A DNA stretch of 64,000 nucleotides from Rotaria sordida (taxonomy: Eukaryota > Rotifera > Eurotatoria > Philodinida > Philodinidae), in assembly GCA_905250125.1 (NCBI GenBank), contig CAJNOL010000152.1:159644-223643 (forward strand). Reading direction: 5' to 3'. Shown here piece by piece: positions 12,448 through 26,400 of this stretch. Numbering within the stretch: the first letter of the stretch is position 1; each line of letters opens with the position of its first letter. The translations under genes and the position numbers were made by a program. The notes under the pieces were generated by a model. It saw nothing but the letters and a program-made list of their open reading frames with translations, was not told the DNA's origin and made no database searches.

Positions 12448-12728
12448 CTTGTGTGTGTAGTCACGGATAAAAAAATAAGTGAATGCATCATGCAGCGCAC
12501 ATTTTTTTAAACATTCGATTGACTGTGTATTATCACCGATTAAGCCTTGTTTATGATATAGGACAGAATAAGCAAACGATAATAATATGTTTACAATATC
12601 AATGAGATACGTCAATAATAAATCATACGCATATAATTTATATAAGTGGATGAATGCGCAAAAGCCGTGCTTATTTATTGTGTATATAGGTAAAAGACAA
12701 GGCTTTTCTCTCACACACACAACAAACT
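12448..12728. mobile_element. Small foldback element
   Basis: Inverted arms of roughly 100 bp: aagccttgtttatgatata at 12542 pairs with the region ending acaaggctt near 12703, and ttgcttgtgtgtgtag pairs with the acacacaca tract near 12715. The arms are diverged, and the tip lies around 12600-12640. Confidence 0.55.
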
Positions 12729-12746
12729 CGTTACATTACACTGTTA

Positions 12747-13700
12747 ATCTAATGGACGGCCTAGGCTAAAATGGCTACTTTTTTTCATAGTATTTGAGGC
12801 ACCTCTCGGTAGTCTAAAGAGTCGGTTGTAAGCTCATTCGATAGAGAATTTATTTCTCTACGAAACTGTCGACTTTGTTTTTCAAATAAAATTTTCTTAT
12901 CGGCGCAAAAACTAAAAGATTAACACCTGCTTAATCGTCCAACTGCCACCTCCTGTTCTCCGGTGATCTCTATAGGTTTGTGTAAGACTATGCTTATCAA
13001 ATCCAGTGCTAAAAGTAAAATAGTTAACATCAATAGATAGAGTATTTTATGTTCTATGCTTCCACGAGCTTTTCAAGATTCTTGGTGCTATCGTTTAAGA
13101 GAAAAAGGCTTGCAAACAATACCTGGTGGTATTTTTGAATGCATTTTGGAAAATCATGTTTTCAAAAATCAGACTTGCCTCATGAAACATTTTTTCTCAT
13201 GCTATCGAATGTAGAATTTAATTCTGAACAAAATGATGTGATTGTTAAGTTAAACAATGATAGCTTTTAGGTTATTTTCAATTAAAACAGTACAATGACA
13301 AAGGTCTGTCCGAAAAGGAATTATCCTGTGTTTTCACATTTTTTACTTCAAAAGTCTTTTTCTCGCAAATGTTTCTTCTAAAATTCTGAAGCATACATTA
13401 AAAGATGCAAAGTTTTATGGAGAAACGTTGCACCATATTTGAGATTTCAACAAAACTGTTATTAAAAATTTTTCATCATTTTTTCGTTTTTTTTATTGCT
13501 ACAGTTAGACGATTGAGCAGGTGTTAATATTTTAAATTTTGCGCTGACAAAAACTTTTATTTAAAAAAACAAAGTCGACAGGTTTGTAGAGCAATGAATT
13601 CTCCATCGAATAAGCATAGAATCAACTATTTGGACCACTGGAAAGTGCCTCAAAACCAAAGAACAACAGTAACCATTTTATTCTAGGTCATCCGCTAATT
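12747..13700. mobile_element. Foldback element C, intergenic
   Basis: About 950 bp with arms near 12747-12947 and 13497-13700. Matching landmarks are ctaaaatggctact against agtaaccattttattctag, tcgatagagaattta against attctccatcgaa, gtcgactttg against caaagtcgac, and cacctgcttaatcgtc against gacgattgagcaggtg. The loop of about 550 bp has no recognisable frame. Arms are roughly 75-80% alike by eye. Confidence 0.8.
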
Positions 13701-14735
13701 ATGTATGTTCCATTAATATCAGTTATAAAAAAATCCCTATGAGCCGAATCAGGTTCTCATGCGCCCTTGTCCTTTAAATGAAATTAAAAATCTTATATGA
13801 CCGAACACATCGATAAATTTTTTTAATTTATGTACACATAATGTCCGACAAAAGTCAATATTAATCTAAGAATAGCTAATCATTAACGAATGAAGCTGTT
13901 TATTTGCAGTAGAACTTGTTGAAGATTACAATTCTTATTTGAGAGATAATAAAAGTTTTAAATTCTCTCTAATATCATTCATCACTCTTTTCAATGAGAA
14001 AATATGGGCACAAGTAACGAAAAGGTGACATGACCGTCATCAATTTGATTTTAATTCATTCTAATGGTTATTTGTTTTTTTAAACAAGTTCTTTTCTCAT
14101 GAATATACGTAAAAATATTGACTGTTTCAGCTCATATCCAATTAAACTTAATTAGTGAATAACTTTCTACAAGTATAATGAACAGGTCCAAGAACTTCAG
14201 AATCGACTCCGCGCCACTCACTCTATCTATATTGAAATTTTCAGCAAGATGGAACTTTGAAAAATTACATCCCAAAAATCGGTTTTCCAGAGATTTACTC
14301 TTGTCTCAGAATGAGACTTTTCATTTTGCTATGATCTTGAGATTCTCAAGAAGATTTTTCGTTTCTATATGTCTACTTGATCGTGCCACCAACAACAAAT
14401 AATAGTAGTATGTAAATCTATTATTCGACTACCAATTTTATAGTAATCAATACACTCAAATTTAAAAAGAAATGAGTTTAATAAAAATCTTTGTCGTCAT
14501 TTACATACATGAGCTGGTGCTGGATGTTAGTGTGGCAAATACACCTGTCATACATGTCCACTATATCTATAGCAGGTCTCAACGCTCTATTATATATATA
14601 TCAATAAGTTCACAAACACTGACATTGACTATTGTCCAAATTTATTACTTGATCAATTCACGCTTTTTATGTTGATCATATAATGATTGTGGCAATGCAA
14701 TGCATCACTACTCATCATCCTTGACATCTTGAATA

Positions 14736-14894
14736 TTAAATTTTATCTGTGCAAAAATCAAAAACTGCATCGTTTAGAACATTGACAAATGTATTCCAGC
14801 CATTCAAATCTCGATCAAGACTTTGGAATGTTCTACTATTGTAAAAGTCTTGTCGTTCATGCCATTCCGCACCTTTTTCTGTTGTTAAGGAACC
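14736..14894 (-). other. Candidate terminal coding exon, unidentified
   Basis: After an acceptor-like ttcctag, a 53-codon open frame runs to a stop at 14736-14738. It has a protein-like composition (segments WHERQDFYNS, LDRDLNGWNTFVNVLND). I do not recognise the family and cannot find a convincing upstream exon. It may be a remnant of a dead gene or the last exon of a small gene. Confidence 0.3.
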
Positions 14895-15461
14895 CTAGGA
14901 AAGGGATCTGAAATTCGTTGTCATCGATGACTAAGGTTTGTACTGGAAGAAGGAGCAAGTAACAAAATTTTGCCTTAAAACTTATACTCACTGTTTTCTT
15001 CGAAAATATATGTGAATTCCACAACATTTTTCAATATTAAACATTTAGATGAGTACTAATGAACAAGATCATCGATAACTGCCTGTTAAAACAGGACCAG
15101 TTTAAAAACAGATATTCTGGAATAGTTTTTTTCATTTCACCACAAATCATATGTCAAATTTCTAAACTGAACGTATTTTAATGGTCTCAATGATGTTCAC
15201 AATAGAGATGTGTTAACTGTATTTCCATAACTTTCATATATTTCATGCGACATTCTTCACAATAAAGATCATTCATATTGTATTGAAAAACAAAAAAACT
15301 TTTCTACTAATGTACATAAACTAGTTTTTTATTTAAAAAGCCAGACTGAAATAGGTAATAAATGGCAAAAAAAAATCCGATGAGGTTTGACTGTATATAT
15401 ATCAGACATAAACAATAACATATAACCATAAAAACGAATGTTCGTTTGTTTTTCTCTTCAT

Positions 15462-18111
15462 TCAACTTCTCTTGAACTGATTTATTTGATCATCAATATG
15501 TTCTAATAAATTTGTCATAGAATTCATTTGTTTTTCAACTGATATTAAACGTTCATTAAACATTTGTAAATATTCAAGAACAGTTATTTGACCAGTACGA
15601 GATTGACTAGATGAACGGTTTCTCGGAGATCTTGATATAAAACTACTTTGATTAGTACGTGATGACATCGTACTATCACGTGATGAAGGTAAATAACCAA
15701 GTGTTGAATCAAATCTTAAGAAAATAACAAAATGAAAAGACCAATGATTGATTTATTTCGTTAAACTAATAATTACTTTCGTTGTAAATCTTTTAATCTA
15801 GCCATTAATGTTTGATTATCTTCAGCTGTTTGTTTAACAAGTTCTGTCATATCACTTGGTTTTCTTGCTTCCTTTATTTTACATAGAAAAAATTCATAAA
15901 ATAAACACTTTTTACACGAAAATTTACCTGAAATTTTCGACGTGCAACAAAAAATTTCATTCGTCGCATTACACGAATAGCTTGTTTAAATTTTTCTGGT
16001 AATCTTTAAAGAATTAAATTTATTTGAATTAATGTTCAATCAATAAAAAACTCACTGATCTATCCCTAATTTATTTGTTAATGGTGAACTATCCGATAAT
16101 GATTGATCACCTTTATTACAAAAGTAAAATTCTATTGAATAGATATTCATCTAAATTTTCTTTACCGAAATTATGAGCACCAGATCGTCGTCGAAGTATT
16201 GAACTATTACGTGTTCTTGATATCATTTTGTCAGCTATAAAATATAAAGTTAATTTTCTTAAGGCTTTTTTGTTTATTTCAAAAAAAAAATTAAATATTC
16301 AAACCAAAATGAGGATCAACAAGTTTATATAGACGCCATGTTGCATTATCTTGTTGAAGACGACTTGTTGCATACATACGCCATGCTGCTTGAATTAATT
16401 GTGCTGCAGCTGGATATTGTTTATGAAACATTTTTTGTTTTTCTTTTTGTTGAACATGTAATGCAAAACCAGATCCTTGAATAAAACAATATTAATTATA
16501 AAATTATTAATCTATATACAAACCTAAAATGCCCTAAAAATAAATAAAAAGAAAATATTATTTAATTAAATAAGTAGATTACTTACTGCCGGTAAACTAA
16601 AAAAAGCAATACCAATCATAGATAAACAAGCTGTTACAATTCGTCCTGCCCCTATTGATTTCAATATCAAAAGAAAAAAAAAAGAATTGAAATCTCGTTC
16701 TAGTTTTTGTTTTGTAACTTACATGTATGTGGAACACGATCTCCATATCCAATTGTAGCAACTGAGAAATTTTAATAAACAATTATATTATTCGAATAAC
16801 ATTTCCTACCTGTTACAATACCAAACCAAAGTGCATCAGCATAAGATTCAAATGGTTTCTTTCCTTCAATAATATAATCTCGTTCAGCCAAATAAACTAA
16901 ATAAGATGTAATAATAAGTACAATAAAACCCATATACATTGTTGTAATTAATTCAATTCGATGAAGATATGCTACATTAAGAAGAAGTTTCCATGAATGT
17001 GCTTTACGATCAACATGTAACATGCGTAAAATTTGAAAAAAACGAATTATTCTAAATATAAATAATTCAACTTATTCAAGAAAATCATCTTATTATTTTT
17101 ACCGAAGTGCTGGTGATGCTGCCATGACTGAAAGAAACGAAAAAACAAAATAGAGAATATGCATAATATATTATACTATGAGAAAAAAGTAATAAAATGT
17201 AAATGAAAAACTGTTAGCTCTATTCCTATGAAATTAAAATGCACTACATTACGTACAAGCAAGTAGACTTTGAAAAACTATCGAGAGCCCTGTCCATTTG
17301 TCATAGTTTGTGGGAAGTATATTATTTTCATATTCTCACCTGGATTCGTTGAACTGATTCGACCGCTAATATGGAATCCAATAACAATTGATGAAGCAAA
17401 AACAACAAATAAATCAATCAAACTTATTGGCGTTCTCATAAAATGAAATCTTCCAATCCAACCTTTAAATTTAGCACGACAGCCAGCTGACCATACACGT
17501 ATAACATATTCCGATGCAAAGAAAAGTACCAAACAAATTTCCTAGAAAAGAAGCAATTTCTTTCTCAAACGAAAGCTTTTTTTTTTCTTATTTTTAAAAT
17601 TTACCACATAAATAAATTTTTGTGTTATTAGTTCTTCATATTCACCTATGGTACATATAACACCGATGACCAAACAGCAAAGAACGATAAGAAACCTAAG
17701 AAAACAAATTTTATTTTAGTTATTTTTTTCATCGCATCAAATCAAGAACAATAGCTATAGAAAACATGCAAACGACAAAAAGAAACGTATTTTTATACAA
17801 ACAATCAACTTACGACTATTTATTTTCATCAGTCTTGTTTTTGTGCTATAAAAATTCTTTTTTTTTTCATGCCTTTTTTTTTTTGAATATATCAAAAGTA
17901 TTCTTTCTCTTTTTTACTCACTTACACCAAAAAATGATAGGCGAAACAAATCCAACCACGACTAGGTCGTTCTATTAAGAAAAGAGAAATTTTCAAATAG
18001 TTTTTTTTTTTATTAATTTAAACATTTTATTTTAATACCAAGAAAGTTGTAAACTTTCTTTTGAAATATTTTCATATCCATACTAAAGTATAATCCATCA
18101 TCTGATCTCAT
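15462..18111 (-). CDS. KCNQ1: Voltage-gated potassium channel, KCNQ1 (Kv7.1) type
   Basis: Six-transmembrane Kv7 channel subunit of the plasma membrane. Fifteen exons in transcription order: 18111-18039, 17971-17926, 17695-17605, 17541-17340, 17127-17103, 17051-16810, 16761-16723, 16651-16587, 16533-16524, 16475-16305, 16234-16166, 16110-16056, 16003-15928, 15871-15777 and 15714-15462 (503 aa). VYNFLERPSRGW precedes S1. S4 is [18 protein letters not shown]; the RMLHVDR and ELITT pieces match Kv7.1 rather than Kv7.2-5. The filter TVATIGYGD holds G231-Y-G233. S6 ends [14 protein letters not shown]. Calmodulin-binding helix A ([13 protein letters not shown]) and helix B (FFVARRKFQ) are present, and a C-terminal coiled coil ([18 protein letters not shown]) should mediate assembly. 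One exon is 10 nt, another 25 nt. The start is the first ATG after an in-frame stop; an upstream exon remains possible. Confidence 0.92.
16524..16533 (-). other. 10-nt microexon (KCNQ1)
   Basis: Exon GGCATTTTAG lies between introns of 53 nt (upstream) and 48 nt (downstream), with tttttag before it and gtttgt after it. It encodes Gly262-Ile-Leu and the first base of Gly265 of the S6 segment PAGILGSG. Skipping it shifts the frame inside the pore domain. Confidence 0.88.
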
Positions 18112-18238
18112 TATCTATAAATAGACATGCTCTATATTTCCCTTTTTTTTTTATATATCAAATGAAAAAAAGAAAAAGAAACTCAATACAGATGTTTTTT
18201 ATTATTCAAAAAAAAAAACAACAAGTAATAATACATTA

Positions 18239-18787
18239 TCAAACAGTTTGATTGATTCGATCAGTACATAATTTTTCAATATCATCTAAACTGAGATGAT
18301 CAATAGTATTTTTCATTTCCTAGAAAATAAAAAATATTTTATTTGATATTTAATTTTTTTTTTTGTTTTTATTTTTATTATTTACTCTTTGAAAAGCAGT
18401 TACAAATGCTTCACGTTCATTTGGATTTTGAATCCATTTTGATGCAAGTAAATAAAGTTCATTTATAAATGCATTATTAACTGGTTTAGTTGATATTGTT
18501 GAATGTTGTGTTGAAATAATTAAATGTAATTTTGAACCATCTACTATTTGATAATCTAGTATTGAGCCATCATGTAATGGTTTACCTTTAAGAACTAATT
18601 TTTGTTGACTTATTGGAATATTTAATTGATCAGAAAGACGAGATTTGATTTGTTGAATTGTATCAAGTGGAGATACCTGAGATTTGATTTGTTTCATTAA
18701 ATAATAATCATATATATAAATGAAACTTACTTCTAATTGAATTTCGGCTAATGCCGGATTGTTAAGTACTTTAATATGAATTAACAT
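18239..18787 (-). CDS. UBL4A: Ubiquitin-like protein 4 (UBL4A/Get5-like)
   Basis: Three exons in transcription order (18787-18731, 18676-18386, 18319-18239) give 142 aa; UBL4A has 157. The N-terminal two thirds is a ubiquitin fold (IQQIKSRLSDQLNIPISQQKL, LKGKPLHDGSILDYQI). It lacks a C-terminal Gly-Gly, so it is not a conjugated modifier. The C-terminal DHLSLDDIEKLCTDR resembles the TUGS/homodimerisation segment of UBL4A, which works with BAG6 and GET4 to hand tail-anchored proteins to the GET pathway. The start codon follows catttctag with no spacing. The kinase gene lies 387 nt upstream and the channel gene 127 nt downstream on the same strand. Assignment to UBL4 rather than another small UBL protein is likely but not certain. 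Confidence 0.75.
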
Positions 18788-19174
18788 CTAGAAATGAGCG
18801 TATATCCGCATAGATACAATTGTTTATTTCGCTTCTCTGTTTTCTCTCTTAGATACATATACTCAATTAGATATTTATCTCTAAAACATGGAAATATATA
18901 TAGCTGAAGGAACGAAGAAAAATCTAGTACACAAAGAATTGTTTCGAACAAAGACACATTGCTTGATCAAATAAACGAAAAGAAAAAGAAAAGAAATAAG
19001 CAAAACAAAAGCACACAGAGAGTCAATAATTATCTCCATGATGAAGACGATCACACGATGATGATGATAATAATAATGATAATAATAATAATAATAATAG
19101 GTAGCGTAATTAACAACACAAATGATCAAGAGCATAATATAAAAGAAAAAGAAAATGAAATGAAAAATTTAATC
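18788..19174. repeat. Intergenic gap with (TAA)n/(GAT)n microsatellite
   Basis: 387 bp between the kinase stop and the UBL4 start on the minus strand. A trinucleotide tract of gatgatgat then aataataat units occupies about 19056-19100. No gene is seen. Confidence 0.6.
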
Positions 19175-22048
<2,874 letters not shown>

Positions 22049-23484
22049 TTTCAATTATTTTCTATCTTCAATAACTATGATAGTTTGGGGCACAAAATAA
22101 AATGTAGATCGTAAAACAAAGAAAAAACAACACTGTACAACGAGATTTAATAAAAATCATATGGTTTCATTCCCATTTTATGTCAATACATCATGTTTTG
22201 ATAATGACGTTTATTATTATCTTGGTTTTTGATTTCAATATCGCCTACATGATGTATTAATGTGTCAATACACCATATATAAAATATTAGGTGTATACTG
22301 CTAGTATCGTGTCATCATGATGATAGATGACTTATGTCCTTTTTCTTCTCATTATCGAACGACTATTCTATATATAGTGATACATTCTAAGCACGTTCGT
22401 CATCATTATTGTGATACTTCTCTATTTTTATTGGTTATATGTAATTCATGCAATATCTCGTAAAGTTTGTGTAAATCCCATATTATTTACATAGAAAAAT
22501 AAATTAAAAAAAAACCAGCGATATACTAAAACGAAATCTTGTTTTTTATTATCTTACACTAGTTCTTGATGTATATCTTGAAAATGTTTAAAAAAAAATG
22601 AAATAGGTAAGACGTCATTATGTAGTGTCTACATCGACTTCAATTCCTCGATGACATTTTATAGAAAAAAACATCGACGTGGGATGTAAAAGTCCACCAA
22701 CAGCAGCATTAGAAACAAGAAAAAAAAACAACTTCTGTTATTCGGTCTATACACAAAATGTTTTTCATGGTTGTTGTTTTTTTTTTGTTGAAAAACATCA
22801 ATGTTTACTTGTCGTATTTGATTTTCATTATTACTACCTACTTTTTACTCGACGATGTTTTTTTGTCTGCCATTAAAGTGGTCGTAATATAATTCGTCTT
22901 ACACAAAGAAAGAGAATCAAATTTTATCTAAAGGTAACCATATATAAACAATACGAAATTTCGAATCATTGATTTTTTCTTAAACACATTATAAAATTGT
23001 ATTACATCATGAATGAAATATATGTATTTTTTTTTCTCCTATACATTTCTATATATTGAAATGACATCAAGGCAAATAATAACAACAACAACAAACGAAA
23101 GAGAGAAGGAAAAAACAGAACAAACATAATGATGACGAATGAATAAATGACATCGAGCAAATATAAATTCATTCTTTATTTAAAATTATGATTAATTATA
23201 AAATCCATTAAATATTTTATTCGAATGATAAAATCATTTTGACAAAATTCAAAAATAAAAATTTCTAAACTGATAGCGCTATAATCGTAGTAGTCATTTT
23301 CAACCAATGAAAATCTATCTTGTCAGCTGCTTATCCATTACTATCATATTGTGATTATTTTTCATCCAAATAGTGTAGCTTTATCAGTTAATGAAGTTTT
23401 TTTTGTGACTTTCAATCATCCAAAACAAAAGATAAAACAATTTGTTTATTTTAGACATTAAAAAAAAAATTTTTTTATTATTTT
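22049..23484. promoter_or_regulatory. Divergent intergenic region between MAPKAPK2 and EPG5
   Basis: 1.4 kb separating two head-to-head genes, so it should carry both promoters. It contains poly-A/poly-T runs and a palindrome-like stretch in which tacatcatgttttg (22187) and cctacatgatgtatt (22244) recur. No open frame is convincing. Promoter function is inferred from gene orientation only. Confidence 0.45.
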
Positions 23485-26400
23485 ATGGCCGAATTAGAAC
23501 GTCCACGAATACGTACAGAAAAGGTAGAATTGAAGAAATATATCTATTATTTTCTCTAAAACAATTAAATTTTCTTATCTATAGAAACAAGCCAAAGAAA
23601 GAACTGTAGATGATGAAGAATCACAATTAGAAAATCGTATACGTGATTTAAAAGAATATTTTGCTGAAAGACAAGTAATTTCATAAAAATTGACTTTTTG
23701 TATAGAATAAAAAATATAATTTTACGTTTTGTTTTTAAACAAAGAATGAAACTACAGATGAAACTGTTGACAATAACAATTTAAATACAGAAGAATCTTC
23801 AACTGATATTGAACAAAATCATGTACATTCCGAACATACAACGAATTCAGAGATAAACACAGATGAAAGTCATATGAAATCTGATGAAACTACACAAGAT
23901 ATTGGGATAAATGAATATGATCAAACTACAGTTACCGAACAAATCAACGAACCATCTATAACAATCAATGATAATAACAACGAAACTGTCGAAGATAGAA
24001 CTGTATGTAAATATATGATTGAACAGTACTGACAGATATACAGAATCAACTTTTTTTCCTGCATCTTTGATATCTTATCGGAATTGTTTAGTAGCAATCA
24101 AAATTTCAGATAGAAAAAGAAAACACTTTCTTCGATATTTCTCGCAGAAATTTTAATGAATTTTCTTTTTCTTATCAAACTCATTGATGATAAACATCAA
24201 CTGTGAAAAATTTTAAATCACTCCGCGCAATAGAAGACTTCTATCATTATGTTCATGCGTACAAATTTTTCAGAGGACCTTCTATTGTGTCTAACACCTA
24301 GAAATTATGTTGACCTCAGTTATGTAAAATAGGAATAGTTTAATCTAAATATATTAATCAAAGCTTTAGTTTTACAAGAAAATCTACAAGATGTTCCAAA
24401 AGTCTTCAAGAAAAGTTTACGCAAATATCTGCTATACAATTCAAGATATTTAATCGATGTTTTTATAGTATGATAAAGTCGACGAAATTCATGATATTTC
24501 TGAAAATGTACCATTATTGAGTATTAAGACTACATTTGACGAACAACAGCACACCGCAATACGACTGAAAACCTTTTAATGGAACCATACAAGCTATAAT
24601 TTGTCTAATAAATTTGCAAAGAAGATTTATAAAATCGAGTTGAAGTCATATGACTTGGACATCAATGTTAGAGAGCAGAAACAATCAAGAGAATTCGTTT
24701 TTTTTCTGCCTTACGGAATCATTTTTCACTGAAATGGTTTATTGATAAATATAAAATGGAAATCAATTAAGTTCGAAAATAAACTTTCTGCAGTGATTGT
24801 TAGACAAGAGTAGACTGAAGAGAAGATACCATTTGTTATCATATATCAGACTAAGAAACATAAATATTCGTCATCATTAACGAAAATTTGAAAATCTATT
24901 TGAATTTGTTTTTTTTTTCGATGTTTATAGACATATGAATTAAATGAAGATCAATCTGAAATCAGAACAACTAGTGATTTACCTGAAGAAATATCTTCAT
25001 CAAATTTAATTAATTATGATAATTCTGCTGTTCTTTATCCTCATTTATCATTATGGTCTCCAGCTACAGCACCATTACCATCATTTGATATTGATACAAA
25101 TACAACAATAAATGATCCATATTCAATAGAAAATTTTAATCCATCTCTTTTACAATATGAATTACGTCAAACATATTTACCATTTATAAATATAACTGAT
25201 GAATATTTTCTTAGTGAACATGAAAGTTTTATAACAGATAATCCACGTCATCGTTCATTAATAACAAAAGATGAAAATGATTTAAAACATTCTAATGATG
25301 ATGATGATGAATTTTATTTTTTAATATCATCATTTTATGATATACGTACTAAAATTGATCAATTAACAAATGAATATGATGTATTACAACGAAAAATTGC
25401 ATCTTTATTACCACATGTATGGTCATTTTCATGTGAAAAAATTGAATCCGGTTCATATTGTGGCGATAATGTTTATTTAAAACGTTCAATATTATATGAA
25501 CAAGCAAATTTTGATCGAAATTTAGCTAAAGAAATTGAAGATACATTAAAAAATTTACGTACAATTATATATCAACAATATGTTGCATTAAAATATGAAA
25601 CATTATGGTATAAAATGAAAATTGATATATATATTTATAATTTAATATCATTAAATAAATCAACAAAAAAATTATTACATGTAATTGAAATTTTATTTAA
25701 TTTTCAACGTTATCGTACACGTGATACTTTATTTTATACATATACAAGACAATTATTAAAACAAACAATTGATATTGTTTATAATTATGGAAATTATAAT
25801 GAAACATTATTTATTATTAATCATGTACTTCGTTGTCCACCTGGTATACATCAATGGGCAACAAATTTTGTAAGATTTTTATTACCAACATCATTTGATA
25901 TACTTTGTTCACCTATGTATATACGTTATGTTGCACATTTTCTTGCTACACTCTTATTTCCAATTAAAAGTCGTGATATATTTTTACAAAATTGGTTAGG
26001 TGAAAATGGTGAAACAGTACCACAAGTATCATCATTGAATACAATCAAAAATCAACAACAACAACAATGGATGTTAATTGATGCTGATGGACATGAACGT
26101 GCAGCATTATTAAGATGGGATACATTAAATGAAGATGATTTAATTGCTTTATTAAATCAATTTAATTTAAATTATTTAATGAATATACTTTTTAGTTTAA
26201 ATGATCAAACAAATCAAAATCAACAAAATATATCTTATGAAAATACTGTACGAATATTAGCAATATTAGATTTATTTGTTGAAATACTTTGTCGTGGTTT
26301 TGATACATATGCTGATTCACAATATAAAAATTTTCATAAACATATTGGAAAAATGATTAGGTAGAATTATTTTATTTTGAATATTCAATTTGAATTTATT

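Larger units (their letters stand above)
11706..15461. other. Large intergenic block with foldback elements
   Basis: 3.7 kb between the M3-family gene and the 3' end of the potassium channel gene (convergent). It contains degenerate C/T-rich short repeats (12105-12360), two foldback elements (12448-12728, 12747-13700) and one candidate orphan exon (14736-14894), each listed separately. I see nothing else gene-like. Confidence 0.6.

Noticed and set aside
14178-14402. 74-codon plus-strand open frame
   Set aside because: No family resemblance, no splice context and composition like the surrounding non-coding DNA.
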